This document shows, one piece after another, positions 9,930 through 20,300 of a stretch of DNA of 64,000 nt (within the stretch, counting starts at the first letter, position 1; each line of letters opens with the position of its first letter). The notes beneath the pieces are model-generated. The model worked only from the letters and a program-made list of their open reading frames with translations. It did no database searches and was not told where the DNA came from. The stretch comes from Cordylochernes scorpioides (Eukaryota > Arthropoda > Arachnida > Pseudoscorpiones > Chernetidae): positions 89,591,993 through 89,655,992 of the forward strand of contig CP092870.1 in assembly GCA_030710605.1 (NCBI GenBank), written 5' to 3'. The position numbers and the translations under genes were made by a program.

Positions 9930-10190
9930 GTATCACCACGGGAGTATCACCGGTTCATCTACAAGTGCCACTTATGTCTGCTGGGGTTCAAGAGGAGGGG
10001 CATGCTGGTGAACCACCTGGCCAAAAGACATCCCGAAGTTCCCCCGGACTCTGTACCGGAGCTCAATCTCCCCATCCTGAAGACAACTCGGGACTACTAT
10101 TGCCAGTACTGCTCTAAGGTCTACAAGTCCAGCTCCAAGAGAAAGGCCCACATTCTCAAGAACCATCCTGGCTCCAGCCTTCTTGCACAG
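9930..10190 (+). CDS. PRDM10-like zinc-finger protein, exon C
   Basis: Acceptor CTGTAATCAG, donor CACAG|GTTCTT; 87 codons, phase 0. It holds two C2H2 fingers: YKCHLC...H-x4-H, in a stretch starting REYHRF, and YYCQYC...H-x4-H, separated by a Pro-rich linker with [14 protein letters not shown]. This linker-finger pair is the strongest reason for the PRDM10 call; it recalls the C-terminal fingers of vertebrate PRDM10 from memory and was not aligned. PRDM10 is a nuclear regulator with a PR/SET domain, which would lie upstream of this window. Confidence 0.88.
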
Positions 10191-10268
10191 GTTCTTACTC
10201 TATTACTTTGTTGTTTTCTTTTCTGACAGTCCAGCTCTCACACATCTATAAGTGACATTTTTTAATTG

Positions 10269-10465
10269 ACTACTCTCTGCAAAAGGTTTCTTTTAAAAAT
10301 GTATTATATATAGCAAGCTTTTGAGTTTAATCTTAAGATTGGGTGAATTTACAAGCTTGATACCTTAATATGATTGAGTGGAGATAAGAAAGAAGAAGAT
10401 CTTAAGATTAAACTCGAAAGCTTGCCATATATAATAATTTTTAAAAGAAACCGGAGAGTAAGTCA
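10269..10465. repeat. Foldback (inverted repeat) in intron
   Basis: Arms 10269-10340 and 10399-10465 are complementary (TTTCTTTTAAAAATG, TTTAATCTTAAGAT and complements). The loop contains TTGAGTGGAGATAAGAAAG, the tail motif of repeat family R. No coding content. Confidence 0.6.
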
Positions 10466-10528
10466 ATAAAATATTTAAACTATTTATTTGGTGTATTACT
10501 TATTATTTGGGATGGCTAGAGTTTTGAG

Positions 10529-10717
10529 GGCCCGGAGTGTGAGCAGGATGGGCCGGACTCAGACATGGTGCTCTCCCAGACTGTGGGCAGTATCACCACC
10601 CACCCCCACCATTGCCCCTGCTGCCACAAGCAATATGCCAGCAAGTCCAAGTTGATACAACACGAGCGCAGGAAGCACCCAGAACTCTGGGGAAACCCCT
10701 CTCAGGAACAAACTGTT
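10529..10717 (+). CDS. PRDM10-like zinc-finger protein, exon D
   Basis: Begins after GTTTTGAG (weak pyrimidine tract) and ends GTT|GTAAGA; 63 codons, phase 0. It encodes an acidic lead (GPECEQDGPDSDM), then the last C2H2 finger (HCPCC...H-x4-H, with KQYASKSKLIQHERRKH). The start was chosen because it keeps phase 0 with exon C; the acceptor is the least certain border of the gene. Confidence 0.8.
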
Positions 10718-10844
10718 GTAAGAACCCTCACATTACTCTTAAGATCCCATTGATACTAAATGACTTTGAAAAAAAAAAATTGGGATGCTCCCCTGGTGTC
10801 TCTCCTAGAAATGATGTTCTCTTGCTTTGAAGGATTTTTTAAAA

Positions 10845-11006
10845 AAATATCCCTAGTATACATGGTATAGGGCATGATAATCATGGTGGGTAGAAGTTGA
10901 CAACTGCTTTTACTGTAAGTGCACCATATGTCTAAACATGTGAAAAACAGTTCGACTTTTGCACTTGCTGGTAGGGTTGGACTTTTGCAAGAATCGAGGG
11001 CCATTG
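10845..11006 (-). mobile_element. SINE fragment
   Basis: Body region with CATGATAATCATGGTGGG and TTGGACTTTTGCAAGAATCG. A short internal deletion removes the TTACAAATGTGCCAGAG segment, and the head is missing. Confidence 0.65.
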
Positions 11007-11206
11007 GAACCCATTAAAGATGGGTTTTTTTTAAATTAGGATGCTCCCCTGGTGTCTCTTCTAGAAATGTTGTTCTTTTGCTTTGGAGGATGAATTGGTT
11101 GAGTTTTCATTTTTTGATTTTACAAAGATGGATGATAAATTTAAAATATGAATCATCAAATTATAGCACACACACTCTTTATCTCTGAAAATTGTAAAAA
11201 TATATA

Positions 11207-11361
11207 CAGTTAAACCTGTCTATAGCGCACCCTCTAAATAACGCCTCCCTCTCTATAGCACCCAATTTTAAATGCTTAGTATTATGCGATTTACATTAAA
11301 AGTGACCTGTCTATAGCACCCTATTTTGGTGAGTCCCAAGAGGGGGCGACAGGTTTAACTG
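11207..11361. mobile_element. pogo/Tigger-like short element, second subfamily
   Basis: Ends CAGTTAAACCTGTCTATAGC and GCGACAGGTTTAACTG, TA-flanked. It matches the 6605-6781 element. Confidence 0.65.
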
Positions 11362-11946
11362 TATTTATAAATATTTATTTTGAAGATTGAGTAATCCACA
11401 ATTTAAAATATTGTCGCGGAGATAAATAAAGCAAGGGCAAATTTGGGAATAATTAATTTATTATAAGGGGTATTTATAGGGAGAGAGAGAGAGTACAACT
11501 TACCCCAAGTTAAAGATAATCCTAATGAGGGATGTCAGCTCCCCCCCGGCAGGCAAATTCCGCGAACCCCTCACACCCGGTGTCCAAGGATGATTGACAG
11601 GCGTCCCATGGGCCGCTTGACAATATTTTAAAAAAGATGCATATATTGGATTTATAGGTATTTTATTATTCCAATATTTCGAGGGGCAGCTCGCCTCTCT
11701 TTATTGAGGATGTTTTTGTTTTTCACTAAAACATGTTTAAAAATAAATATTTATGTTTCAAAAGAGGCACCTCTCCCTTTAATTATGCATCAAAACAATG
11801 CGTTCATCACCCTGGTAAAAAAACTTCACTAATGATGATAATGAAGGAGTCACCAGTTTTACCAATTTCAGACCAAAAGCCAACCTGTATGTCTCTTTTG
11901 GTATATGAATATCATCCTCCCGCAAATTTATTTGATATATTTTAAT
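11362..11946. other. Intron sequence with short repeat pieces
   Basis: Contains a GA run (11481-11493), a fragment with CCAATATTTCGAGGGGCAGC (11670-11705) recalling the stem-loop repeat at 17042 and 61300, and GGCACCTCTCCCTTTAA shared with 35425. No exon recognised. Confidence 0.35.
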
Positions 11947-12102
11947 AAAACGACATTTTAAAACTATTCCGCATGTATTTCTTTTCAACAAAAAATCAAA
12001 ATTTATTTCAAGGAAAAATAATTGTTATTTCTCCTTGAAATAAATTTTGATTTTTTTGTTGAAAAGAAACACATGCGGAATAGTTTTGAAATGTCGTTTT
12101 AC
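11947..12102. repeat. Foldback element
   Basis: Arms of about 75 bases (ACGACATTTTAAAACTATTC ... and complement) are separated by only a few bases. A single arm of the same family lies at 16627-16722. Confidence 0.7.
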
Positions 12103-12227
12103 AATCACAAGCTGCATTATATTATATTGTGTTATAAATTTTAATGATTATAAGATTGTGGATATTTACTATTGGGAGCATACTCAGGTTGATCACTCAA
12201 CAGCCTTGGTAAATTTAACAATGATCA

Positions 12228-12277
12228 CCTGGAGACCATGGTTTCAAGCTAATGGTCCTCAGCAGTCTATGCATCTA
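12228..12277 (+). repeat. Short repeat shared with 42868-42915
   Basis: Contains GAGACCATGGTTTCAAGCTA followed by ATGGTCCTC. The copy at 42868 has the same order with a few substitutions. Identity unknown. Confidence 0.45.
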
Positions 12278-12295
12278 TGTGTATTAGACACCATG

Positions 12296-12510
12296 AAATG
12301 CTCCAATATCCCCCGATTCTTGCAAAAGTCCAACCCCACCAGCGAGTGCAAGTAACTAAACGGTGCTCTGGCATATTTGTAAGAGCAAAGTCTAACCGCT
12401 TTTTACATGTGTAGACATTTGGTGCACTTACAGTAAAAGCAGTCGCCAACTTCTAGCCACCATGATTATCATGGCCTGTACCATGTATAATAGGGATAAT
12501 TAAAAATAGA
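12296..12510 (+). mobile_element. SINE, head-truncated
   Basis: Begins ATGCTCCAATATCCCCCGAT and ends AATAGGGATAATTAAAAAT; the internal body is intact. It lies about 150 bases upstream of exon E. Confidence 0.7.
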
Positions 12511-12657
12511 CACATTTATCTATATATTACTTTGAGACCATGTTTGTAAAATCAAAATGTCCAAGCAACATCTACCTACCTTCAGAATAGACCATGTTGC
12601 TTTGCCATGTTCTACTACCCACTGGATCCCTCTCCTATTTAACTCTGGTGACGGCAG

Positions 12658-12897
12658 ATCCTCCCCTCCGCGGAAGTTCAGCCGGAGGAGCCCAGACCCC
12701 CGGAGTCCCCTCCCAAGGCTGACATTGTGGTGGAACCCAATACTCAGGAAGAGGAGGCCACTCCTGCCCCGTGTCTCACTCAGATGTCTGCCGCGCTGGC
12801 TGAGCTGCTACTGGCGCAGCGCGTGGGAGGAGGGAGTGCCATAGTGATTGATACCACGCGGCAACGTATCTATGTGGAGGGGGCAGCGGCCACTTCT
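12658..12897 (+). CDS. PRDM10-like zinc-finger protein, exon E
   Basis: Acceptor GACGGCAG, donor TCT|GTGAGT; 80 codons, phase 0 both sides. No fingers: a Pro/Glu-rich, low-complexity tail (QPEEPRPPESPPK, NTQEEEATPAP) followed by SAALAELLLAQRVGG and a Thr/Val-rich end. GC content is far higher than in the flanking intron, as in the other exons. No known domain was recognised; a linker between fingers and C-terminal regulatory segment is likely. Confidence 0.75.
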
Positions 12898-12943
12898 GTG
12901 AGTAGCACCTAATTTTCTCTTGTCATCTGTTGTTCTTGTTTCT

Positions 12944-13315
12944 CTTCTTCTCTTCTTTTTTATCTCTACTCAATCGTATTAGGATATCAAGTTGTGACCC
13001 TTGATGATGTCTGTTTGACAACCATCATGACTGGGTGAAGTATAATGCGTCAGCCTTTGTCATTAAGACTGGAAACACTACTCAGTGGCAGGCCGACTTA
13101 GCTCCAAAAGAAATGGCTGCCTTTGACATGAGGAACAGACGCCATGTACAGCTGCTCCTAACATGGAGTACAAACGCTGCTTATCCTGTATCCTTGGATC
13201 AGGAGCCCTTACAGGGTACTATCAGCCGGGCCAGCTGAACCCAGGTTTTTTAGCGAGCTTGTTACTGCTCCCCCTCCTCCTTTTTTATTCGGGCTTGGGA
13301 CCGGCAAAGGCAGAG
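12944..13315 (-). repeat. Family R interspersed repeat, nearly complete
   Basis: About 370 bases shared with 35500-35852, 37786-38090, 43150-43512 and 46769-47175. On the - strand it starts near GGTCCCAAGCCCGGAT and ends GATTGAGTAGAGATAAAAAA. The start recalls the 5' region of RTE-type LINEs and the tail looks like a LINE/SINE 3' end. No coding frame. Confidence 0.55.
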
Positions 13316-13478
13316 TTGTTGTTGTTTCTTATCTCCTTGTGTAAAGATTACATGAATTCCACGAGTTCATGCTCCTCAAGATGTTTTATGATAAGCAGCA
13401 GGGCCTCTCCCTAAGGTCCTGTTTAATGCATCTAATGCAAGCCAAAATGTGTTCTGGAACTGCAGGTTCCAAGCTATA
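13316..13478 (+). repeat. Family S repeat, full unit
   Basis: Carries CTTATCTCCTTGTGTAAAG, CGAGTTCATGCTCCTCAAG and CTAATGCAAGCCAAAATGTG, joined directly to the family R copy before it. Confidence 0.55.
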
Positions 13479-14071
13479 TTTATTCTCTTGTCATCTACCT
13501 CACTGTCGTGTTTAGTAGTGCTAGAGCCCAGAGGCAAGTTTTTCCAGACAACACAAGAGAGAGATATACACTCATAGAGACAACTTAAGGAAATTGTACC
13601 TTTCAGCATGTATATCGGGACTAAGACAATAACTCTGAAAGATATTTGATACACAGTGACCTTTTATGAAAATACACACGATAACCAAGTGTGAACAAAA
13701 GTGCCTCTCTCTCCAAAAAAAGAAAAAACCGGCGACATCAAAGTCTTTCCATTTCCTTAAGTTTTGTCCATGAGTCTAAATACACATCACCCTTTCTTGA
13801 TATATTTACTTCCTGATATTTCAGGAACCACCTTCCCCTCACTCCCAATTGGCGAATGGATTTTTAAAAGATTTTTTTGCAATCAGAGAGTTTCATCTAA
13901 GCAAAATTTCCATATTTGTTTATATTGTTCAGTTTTCACCTTGATGGTTACATATGATGTAGTTTGGCACCTGTATTTCAACATGTCACAGCAACATTCA
14001 TCCATGATTTTACTGAGCATTCTCCCACCTGTAGGTTCCACTTGATTGTCTGAGCCATAGTATGACTACAG

Positions 14072-14266
14072 GTGGCTGCGGTGCCTGCGGCCAACAACGA
14101 CGTCCTCACCCAGGCCATGTCAGAACTGACCCAGGCCCTAGTGGAGTACCGCAGTCCTACGGGCCAGTACCTTATCACCAGAGTGATGCCTCAGGAGTCC
14201 CAGCCCACCACCACCATGATGGTGGATTGGGAGGAGGGGCCTAGTCTCGACCAGATCTTGAGGTGA
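14072..14266 (+). CDS. PRDM10-like zinc-finger protein, exon F (last recognised)
   Basis: Acceptor TGACTACAG, phase 0. It encodes VAAVPAANNDVLTQAMSELT and a further 44 residues ending DWEEGPSLDQILR. The phrase LTQAMSELTQ followed by a Tyr-Arg-Ser-Pro segment resembles the region just after the last finger in vertebrate PRDM10 (from memory). The end is ambiguous. Reading on gives a TGA stop at 14264-14266. A perfect donor AG|GTGAGT at 14263 overlaps it, which would continue in phase 2 into an exon not found here. Confidence 0.75.
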   Translation: MAAVPAANNDVLTQAMSELTQALVEYRSPTGQYLITRVMPQESQPTTTMMVDWEEGPSLDQILR

Positions 14267-14267
14267 G

Positions 14268-16398
14268 TTTGTTTACATGGTGCTTATTTACATAGTGTCT
14301 GGTGCTTGTTTACATGGTTCTTATTTACATGGTGTTTGGTGCTTGTTTACATGGTGCTTATTTACATAGTGTTTGGTGCTTTGTTTACATAGTGTTTGGT
14401 GCTTGTTTACATAGTGTTTGGTGCTTGTTTACATAGTGTTTGGTGCTTATTTACATAGTGTTTGGTGCTTGTTTACATTATGTTTGGTGCCTTTTTACAT
14501 AGTGTTTGGTGCTTATTTACATGTTTGTTTACATGGTATTTGGTGCTTATTTACATAGTGTTTGGTGGTTGTTTACATGATGTTTGGTGCCTTTTTACAA
14601 AGTGTTTGGTGCTTAGTTTACATAGTGTTTGGTGCTTGTTTACATGATGTTTGGCGCCTTTTTACATAGTGTTTGGTGCTTAGTTTACATGATGTTTAGT
14701 GCCTTTTTACATGATGTTTGGTGCCTTTTTACAAAGTGTTTGGTGCTTAGTTTACATAGTGTTTGGTGCTTGTTTACATGATGTTTGGTGCCTTTTTGCA
14801 TAGTGTTTGGTGCTTAGTTTACATAGTGTTTGGTGCTTATTTACATGTTTGTTTACATGGTATTTGGTGCTTATTTACATAGTGTTTGGTGCTTGTTTAC
14901 ATTATGTTTGGTGCCTTTTTACATAGTGTTTGGTGCTTATTTACATGTTTGTTTACATGGTATTTGATGCTTATTTACATAGTGTTTGGTGGTTGTTTAC
15001 ATGATGTTTGGTGCCTTTTTACAAAGTGTTTGGTGCTTAGTTTACATAGTGTTTGGTGCATGTTTACATGATGTTTGGTGCCTTTTTACATAGTGTTTGG
15101 TGCTTAGTTTACATGATGTTTAGTGCCTTTTTACATAGTGTTTGGTGCCTTTTTACATAGTGTTTGGTGCTTAGTTTACATAGTGTTTGGTGCTTATTTA
15201 CATAGTGTTTGGTGCTCTTTTACATGATGTTTGGTGCCTTTTTACAAAGTGTTTGGTGCTTAGTTTACATAGTGTTTGGTGCTTGTTTACATGATGTTTG
15301 GTGCTTATTTACATAGTGTTTGGTGCTTGTTTACATGATGTTTGGTGCCTTTTTGCATAGTGTTTGGTGCTTAGTTTACATAGTGTTTGGTGCTTATTTA
15401 CATGTTTGTTTACATGGTATTTGGTGCTTATTTACATAGTGTTTGGTGCTTGTTTACATTATGTTTGGTGCCTTTTTACATAGTGTTTGGTGCTTATTTA
15501 CATAGTGTTTGGTGCTTGTTTACATGATGTTTGGTGCCTTTTTACATAGTGTTTAGTGCTTTGTTTACATGATGTTTGATGCTTAGTTTATATAGTGTTT
15601 GGTGTTTTGTTTACATGATGCTTGATGCTTAGTTTACATAGTGTTTGGTGCTTGTTTACATGATGTTTGGTGCTTAGTTTACATAGTGTTTGGTGCCTAT
15701 TTACATGTTTGTTTACATGGTATTTGGTGCTTATTTACATAGTGTTTGGTGCTTGTTTACATGATGTTTGGTGCTTATTTACATAGTGTTTGGTGCTTGT
15801 TTACATGATGTTTGGTGCCTTTTTACATAGTGTTTGATGCTTATTTACATGTTTGTTTACATGGTATTTGGTGCTTATTTACATAGTGTTTGGTGCTTGT
15901 TTACATGGTGTTTGATACTTATTTACATAATGTTTGTTTACATGGTATTTGGTGCTTATTTGCATAGTGTTTGGTGCTTTGTTTACATGGTGTTTGGTAC
16001 TTAATTTACATAATGTTTGTTTACATGGTATTTGGTGCTTATTTGCATAGTGTTTGGTGCTTGTTTACATGATGTTTGGTGCCTTTTTACAAAGTGTTTG
16101 GTGCTTAGTTTACATAGTGTTTGGTGCTTATTTACATAGTGTTTGGTGCTTATTTACATAATGTTTGTTTACATGGTATCTGGTGCTTATTTACCTAGTG
16201 TTTGGTGCTTGTTTGCATGATGTTTGGTGCTTTTTTGCATAGTGTTTGGTGCTTATTTACCTAGTGTTTGGTGCTTGTTTGCATGATGTTTGGTGCTTTT
16301 TTGCATAGTGTTTGGTGCTTATTTACCTAGTGTTTGGTGCTTGTTTGCATGATGTTTGGTGCTTTTTTGCATAGTGTTTGGTGCTAGTACACCTTGTT
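14268..16398 (+). repeat. Minisatellite, about 22-bp units, 2.1 kb
   Basis: Roughly 95 units of the form TTTACATAGTGTTTGGTGCT with variants (TGCCTTTTTACA, TATTTACATG, GCTTAGTTTACA). Variants recur in blocks of several hundred bases, so amplification happened at a higher-order level too. It begins within a few bases of the end of exon F. Open frames inside it are by-products. Confidence 0.92.
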
Positions 16399-16940
16399 TA
16401 CATAGTATATAGTGTCACTACACTTCTAAATAGCCTTTCTACACTAGTAATTTAGTGTAGGATTAAAGAGGAATATTTTTTAAATGCAGTCAAACATACC
16501 TATCTACATCATCATTAAAATAAATCAGACTTAACAACTTGGAACTTCAGAATTATGTTATAACAAGGTTCCCCCCACTATATATATATATATAATACAA
16601 TATAATATAATGCGACTTGTGATTGTAAAACGACATTTGAAAATTATCCCGCATGTGTTTCTTTTAAACAAAAAATCAAAATTTATTTCAAGGAGAAATA
16701 AAGATTATTTCTAACCTTAGGGATGAGGTATGAAAGGATGAATTGTGAAGAGTAATGATAAACGGGAAAAATAAAAGTATCCAGGGATGGGAATCGAACC
16801 CACAGTGTTCTGCTTACCGGGTAGATGACATGTCCACTATATATATATTTATCCTGTTCTCCAATATAACTTTGTCAGATACCACTCAAAAAGAGTAACG
16901 TAGCTGTTTATTTACAATTAAAAATATGAACAGGTTCTTC
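16399..16940. other. Intergenic: foldback arm and tRNA-like segment
   Basis: 16627-16722 is one arm of the foldback family at 11947. 16765-16840 read on the - strand has box-B GGTTCGATTCC in a tRNA-like context with CCCATCCCTGGATAC, probably the head of another tRNA-derived element rather than a tRNA gene. No coding frame. Confidence 0.4.
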
Positions 16941-16941
16941 A

Positions 16942-17025
16942 CACAAAAAAAGTGTACAATGCGGGATTTGATCCCGGTTCATGGCTGTCGGAAACCAATG
17001 GTTTATACCGCCGGCCACTTTCTTA
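16942..17025 (-). mobile_element. SINE head only
   Basis: On the + strand: AAAAGTGTACAATGCGGGAT, TTGATCCCGG, then GTCGGAAACCAATGG. This is the tRNA-like head of the window's SINE without its body. Confidence 0.5.
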
Positions 17026-17041
17026 TATATATTTACAAAAA

Positions 17042-17131
17042 TGTAATGCCTCGATAAAGGTTGGCGTTCAGCCAGCCGAAATATTGGTAAATCAATATTT
17101 TATTCAATCCAATATATGCCTTTTTACTATC
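17042..17131 (+). repeat. Stem-loop repeat ending GAAATATTGG
   Basis: Contains GGTTGGCGTTCAGCCAGCC (a stem-loop) then GAAATATTGG and TCCAATATATGCC. Related copies: 61300-61386 (inverted), part at 11670 and flanking sequence at 50356-50446. Confidence 0.5.
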
Positions 17132-17190
17132 TAATATATTTATATATATTGAGTGTATGTAGTACATAAATCGAAAAACTCTAATGGAAC

Positions 17191-17233
<43 letters not shown>

Positions 17234-18362
17234 ATTTATCATATGGAGACTAAATTCATAGATCAAATTCACTATCTTTGAGGGACAAAGTCTGACTGTC
17301 ACCTCCATAGCCAACCAATGACATTAGCTTCCCATCATGGAGACTTATGGACTAATGAAACTTTAAAAGAATTAAGAAGGCATCTATACAATGTTCAAGA
17401 ATTCCTAACTATGTTCAAACTAACTTCTATAACGTTCAATTTTTTACTGGACGCTTCAACACATATTTGTTTAGAATTGGTAAAATTGGTTCACCTGCGT
17501 ACACTTGTTGAAACGAAAAACAAACCCCTGAACACCTGATAAACTTTCCGTTAACTTCTAATCTAAGGGAAGAAAACCAACTTTACCTGACAAATACAAA
17601 ACAAGTTGTTTACAATAAAGACCAATACATCAAGTTTAATAGATTCTGCAGGCTGTATATTTTAAGGCGAAAGTATTGACTGTACATATTTCAAGCTACT
17701 ATTTATAATTACTATATGCAAAATTTGACATCAAATGTGTAATTTGCGTGCTTCCCAATGTTCAATTATGTTAATTTCACAATGATTTGATTTGTATATA
17801 ATTTCAGATTTACACGCAATTATCTTAATTGTGGATATGGCGTGTCTTTACAACTGTTAAATAAATAAAAAATCTATACAAAGTGGGTGTGGATGTTGCA
17901 CAGTACTCCTTGGCTGGGAGAATTGGCGGAGGATCCGGCAGATGCAAGACCCCCCAAGTTGGAAGTAATTCCACAGTGATATCCTGTACATAGTATTTTT
18001 GTACCATAGTCAGAGAAACTTAATCCATTTTTTTTTTTGTAACAAACACATATAATATTGCCATCTTTTTTTTTTTTTTTTCAAATTCACACATAGCTCA
18101 TCTTTCTTCTTTCACCAGCTCTTTCATTAGAAGGAGGTCAAATAAAAACTGAATTGTTTTAATTCTGGATTCCAGTCTCTTTCTCCTTATTACAATCTCC
18201 AATCTTGCTATAATATAATCACTTAGGACTGTTGTTATTGAATCACAGTTAAAATAATTGACAATTTAAAATTATGATTTATCTATCTTGATTTTTAGAT
18301 CACTTGAATGTTGAATAAATTGAGTTCGCTCACAAAAATTCACACACACACACACAAGATAC
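17132..18362. other. Intergenic AT-rich sequence
   Basis: A poly-T run of about 37 bases at 17192-17229 and further T runs at 18028 and 18067. Several short open frames show no recognisable composition or motif. Nothing supported. Confidence 0.4.
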
Positions 18363-18504
18363 AGTCAAACTTCACTTTAAAATCACATGAAACCAAGCTT
18401 TTATGTTGTTATAACCATGATATTGAACCACAGTTAAAATAATTGAGACTTATGATGTTATAACCAAGTTGCTGTTATAAAAGTTTCCATTTAAGGTAAA
18501 GATG

Positions 18505-18812
18505 GGGAGGGGTCGGTGGAAGGGTGGTCTAAACCATTGGTTTTCAATCGCTACGACCCGGGATCGAATCCCACATTGGGCACTTTTTTCTAATTTAAAA
18601 AAATGCTCCAAAAGGCCTTCCAATTCTTGCGAAAGTCCCCCCTGGTGAGTGCAATTAACCAAAACAGGGCTCTAGCATATTTGTAAGTGCAAAAGTCGAA
18701 CTGTTTTTCACATGTATAGGCATGTGGTGCATTTACATTAAAAGCAGTTGCCAACTTCTACCCAGCATGATTAGCATGGCCTGTATCACGTGTACTAGGG
18801 ATAATAATAAAT
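18505..18812 (+). mobile_element. tRNA-derived SINE, full length
   Basis: Starts GGGGTCGGTGGAAGGGTGG, then the box-B variant GGATCGAATCC, the linker, the full body and TACTAGGGATAATAATAAAT. Sense strand is +. Confidence 0.8.
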
Positions 18813-18825
18813 TGCATAAATTGGT

Positions 18826-18995
18826 GCTGCATTCCCCCATATTCACCTGACTTGGCCCCCTGTGATTGCTACTTGTTCCCAAACATGAAGAAATGGCTAC
18901 AGAGAAAGAAATTTGACTTAATGGTCTAGCCAGTGTTGAGGGGTATTATGGAGACCTTCACAATTCCTAATTTTGGAGGAGTTGAAAAATAGCAC
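18826..18995 (+). pseudogene. mariner transposase fragment (C-terminal part)
   Basis: Translates to FPPYSPDLAPCDCYLFPNMK and then KWLQRKKFDLM before a stop. This is the region with the third catalytic Asp of DD34D mariner transposases. Only this piece is recognisable, so it is a relic next to the SINE. Confidence 0.7.
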
Positions 18996-19051
18996 ACTTA
19001 CATTGGAAGAAGTATGTATCCTTAAAGGAGAACTATTCTGAAATATAAATA

Positions 19052-19562
19052 CAGTAAAACCTCGCTAAAATGAACCAGGGATATAGTGAACCTAACCTTT
19101 TAGTTTACAATACAGTGAACTATGGCTATAGCAAACCATTTTTTTTATTCCTATTACACATGGTACAGGCCATGATAATCATGGTGGGTAGAAGTTGGCG
19201 ACTGCTAATACTGTAAGTGCACCACATATCTACACATGTGGAGACCTAATGGAGATTGTTTAAACGACTTGAATAAGCAACAACAACACATGTGGAAAGC
19301 GGTTTGACTTTGCACTTACAAATGTGCCAGAGCCCCGTTTGGTTACTTGCACTCGCTGGTGGGATTGGACTTTTGCAAGAATCAAGGGGCCATTGGAGCA
19401 TTTTTTTTTTAAATCAGAAAAAAGTGCCCAATGCGGGAATCGAACCTGGGTCGTAGCGGTCGAAAACCAAAGGTTTAGACCATCCTCCCACCGACCCCTC
19501 ATATGGCTATAGTGAACCAAAAATTAAGTTCCATTTGGGTTCGCTATAGAGGTGTTTTACTG
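19052..19562. mobile_element. pogo/Tigger-like element interrupted by a SINE
   Basis: Ends CAGTAAAACCTCGCTAAAATG and TCGCTATAGAGGTGTTTTACTG (read in two parts), TA on both sides. A SINE at 19139-19500 occupies the middle. Confidence 0.65.
19139..19500 (-). mobile_element. tRNA-derived SINE, full length with internal insertion
   Basis: Head and body are both present. Between the two ACATGTG segments (about 19235-19292) sits an extra 50-odd bases including AATAAGCAACAACAACA, duplicating part of the body. The head reads GGGAATCGAACCTGGGTCG on the + strand. Confidence 0.75.
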
Positions 19563-19564
19563 TA

Positions 19565-20290
19565 TAGGTATTTAAAAATTCAAGTAGCCGAGTTATAATG
19601 GAGGATATGCAAATTTGTCTTACCATGCGAATCACAATGATAGGATAAAAATAGGACATTTAGCTATCGAATAATTTTGGCATTCTCACCTTTAGAGGAT
19701 TTGAGTCACTGTAACCCACTAGTGGTCCCATGGGGGGTGTTTCTCCTCTCATTTGTCCCTTGCTGCTGATGTCCCTCCCCACTTCCCAACTGTCCTTCTC
19801 CTCTATTACCCCACTATTCTTCTGTTATCTCCCTCTATCTCCATCCTGTTGGCCATCCCTTATCGAAATTTGATATCAAACAATCGTCATTGAATGTTCT
19901 TAATATGACATTGCCTCTTTCACATTGAAATCGCCTCCTTAGCAGCTTGATGTCCCCATAGCATGTTGAATCCTCGATACCAGGTATAAATTCTTCAACA
20001 GATTATGCAAATTTGTATTCAATATCGATCTTTCAATACCAGATATCTGATGTTAAAAGGCCCTCATTGAATGTTCTCAGTACTCATGTATTGTTGTCAG
20101 GTAATATTCTCAGGTATTGATTCTTCAAGAGATTACACACATTTCATCCAATATCAAGCTTTCAATACCAGATACAGTTATCTGATATTAAAAGGCCGTC
20201 ATCAAATGTTCTCAGTACGATGCAGCCTCCACCATATCAAAGTCCTTATAACCATTGGGACAAATCAATGGGTCTGGCCAACGTTTATTT
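19565..20290. repeat. Intergenic with a degenerate direct duplication
   Basis: 19983-20085 and 20113-20219 are two similar copies of about 105 bases (ATTCTTCAACAGATTATG, TTTCAATACCAGATA, ATGTTCTCAGTAC). A pyrimidine-rich stretch runs 19738-19862. No coding frame. Confidence 0.5.
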
Positions 20291-20300
20291 TTTTCCTTTC

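Noticed and set aside
14462-15071. Open frames in the 14-16 kb repeat (MFGAFLHSVWCLF-type)
   Set aside because: Products of the 22-bp tandem repeat, not genes.
17318-17539. 73-codon frame in intergenic DNA
   Set aside because: AT-biased composition, no motif, no splice or conservation evidence.
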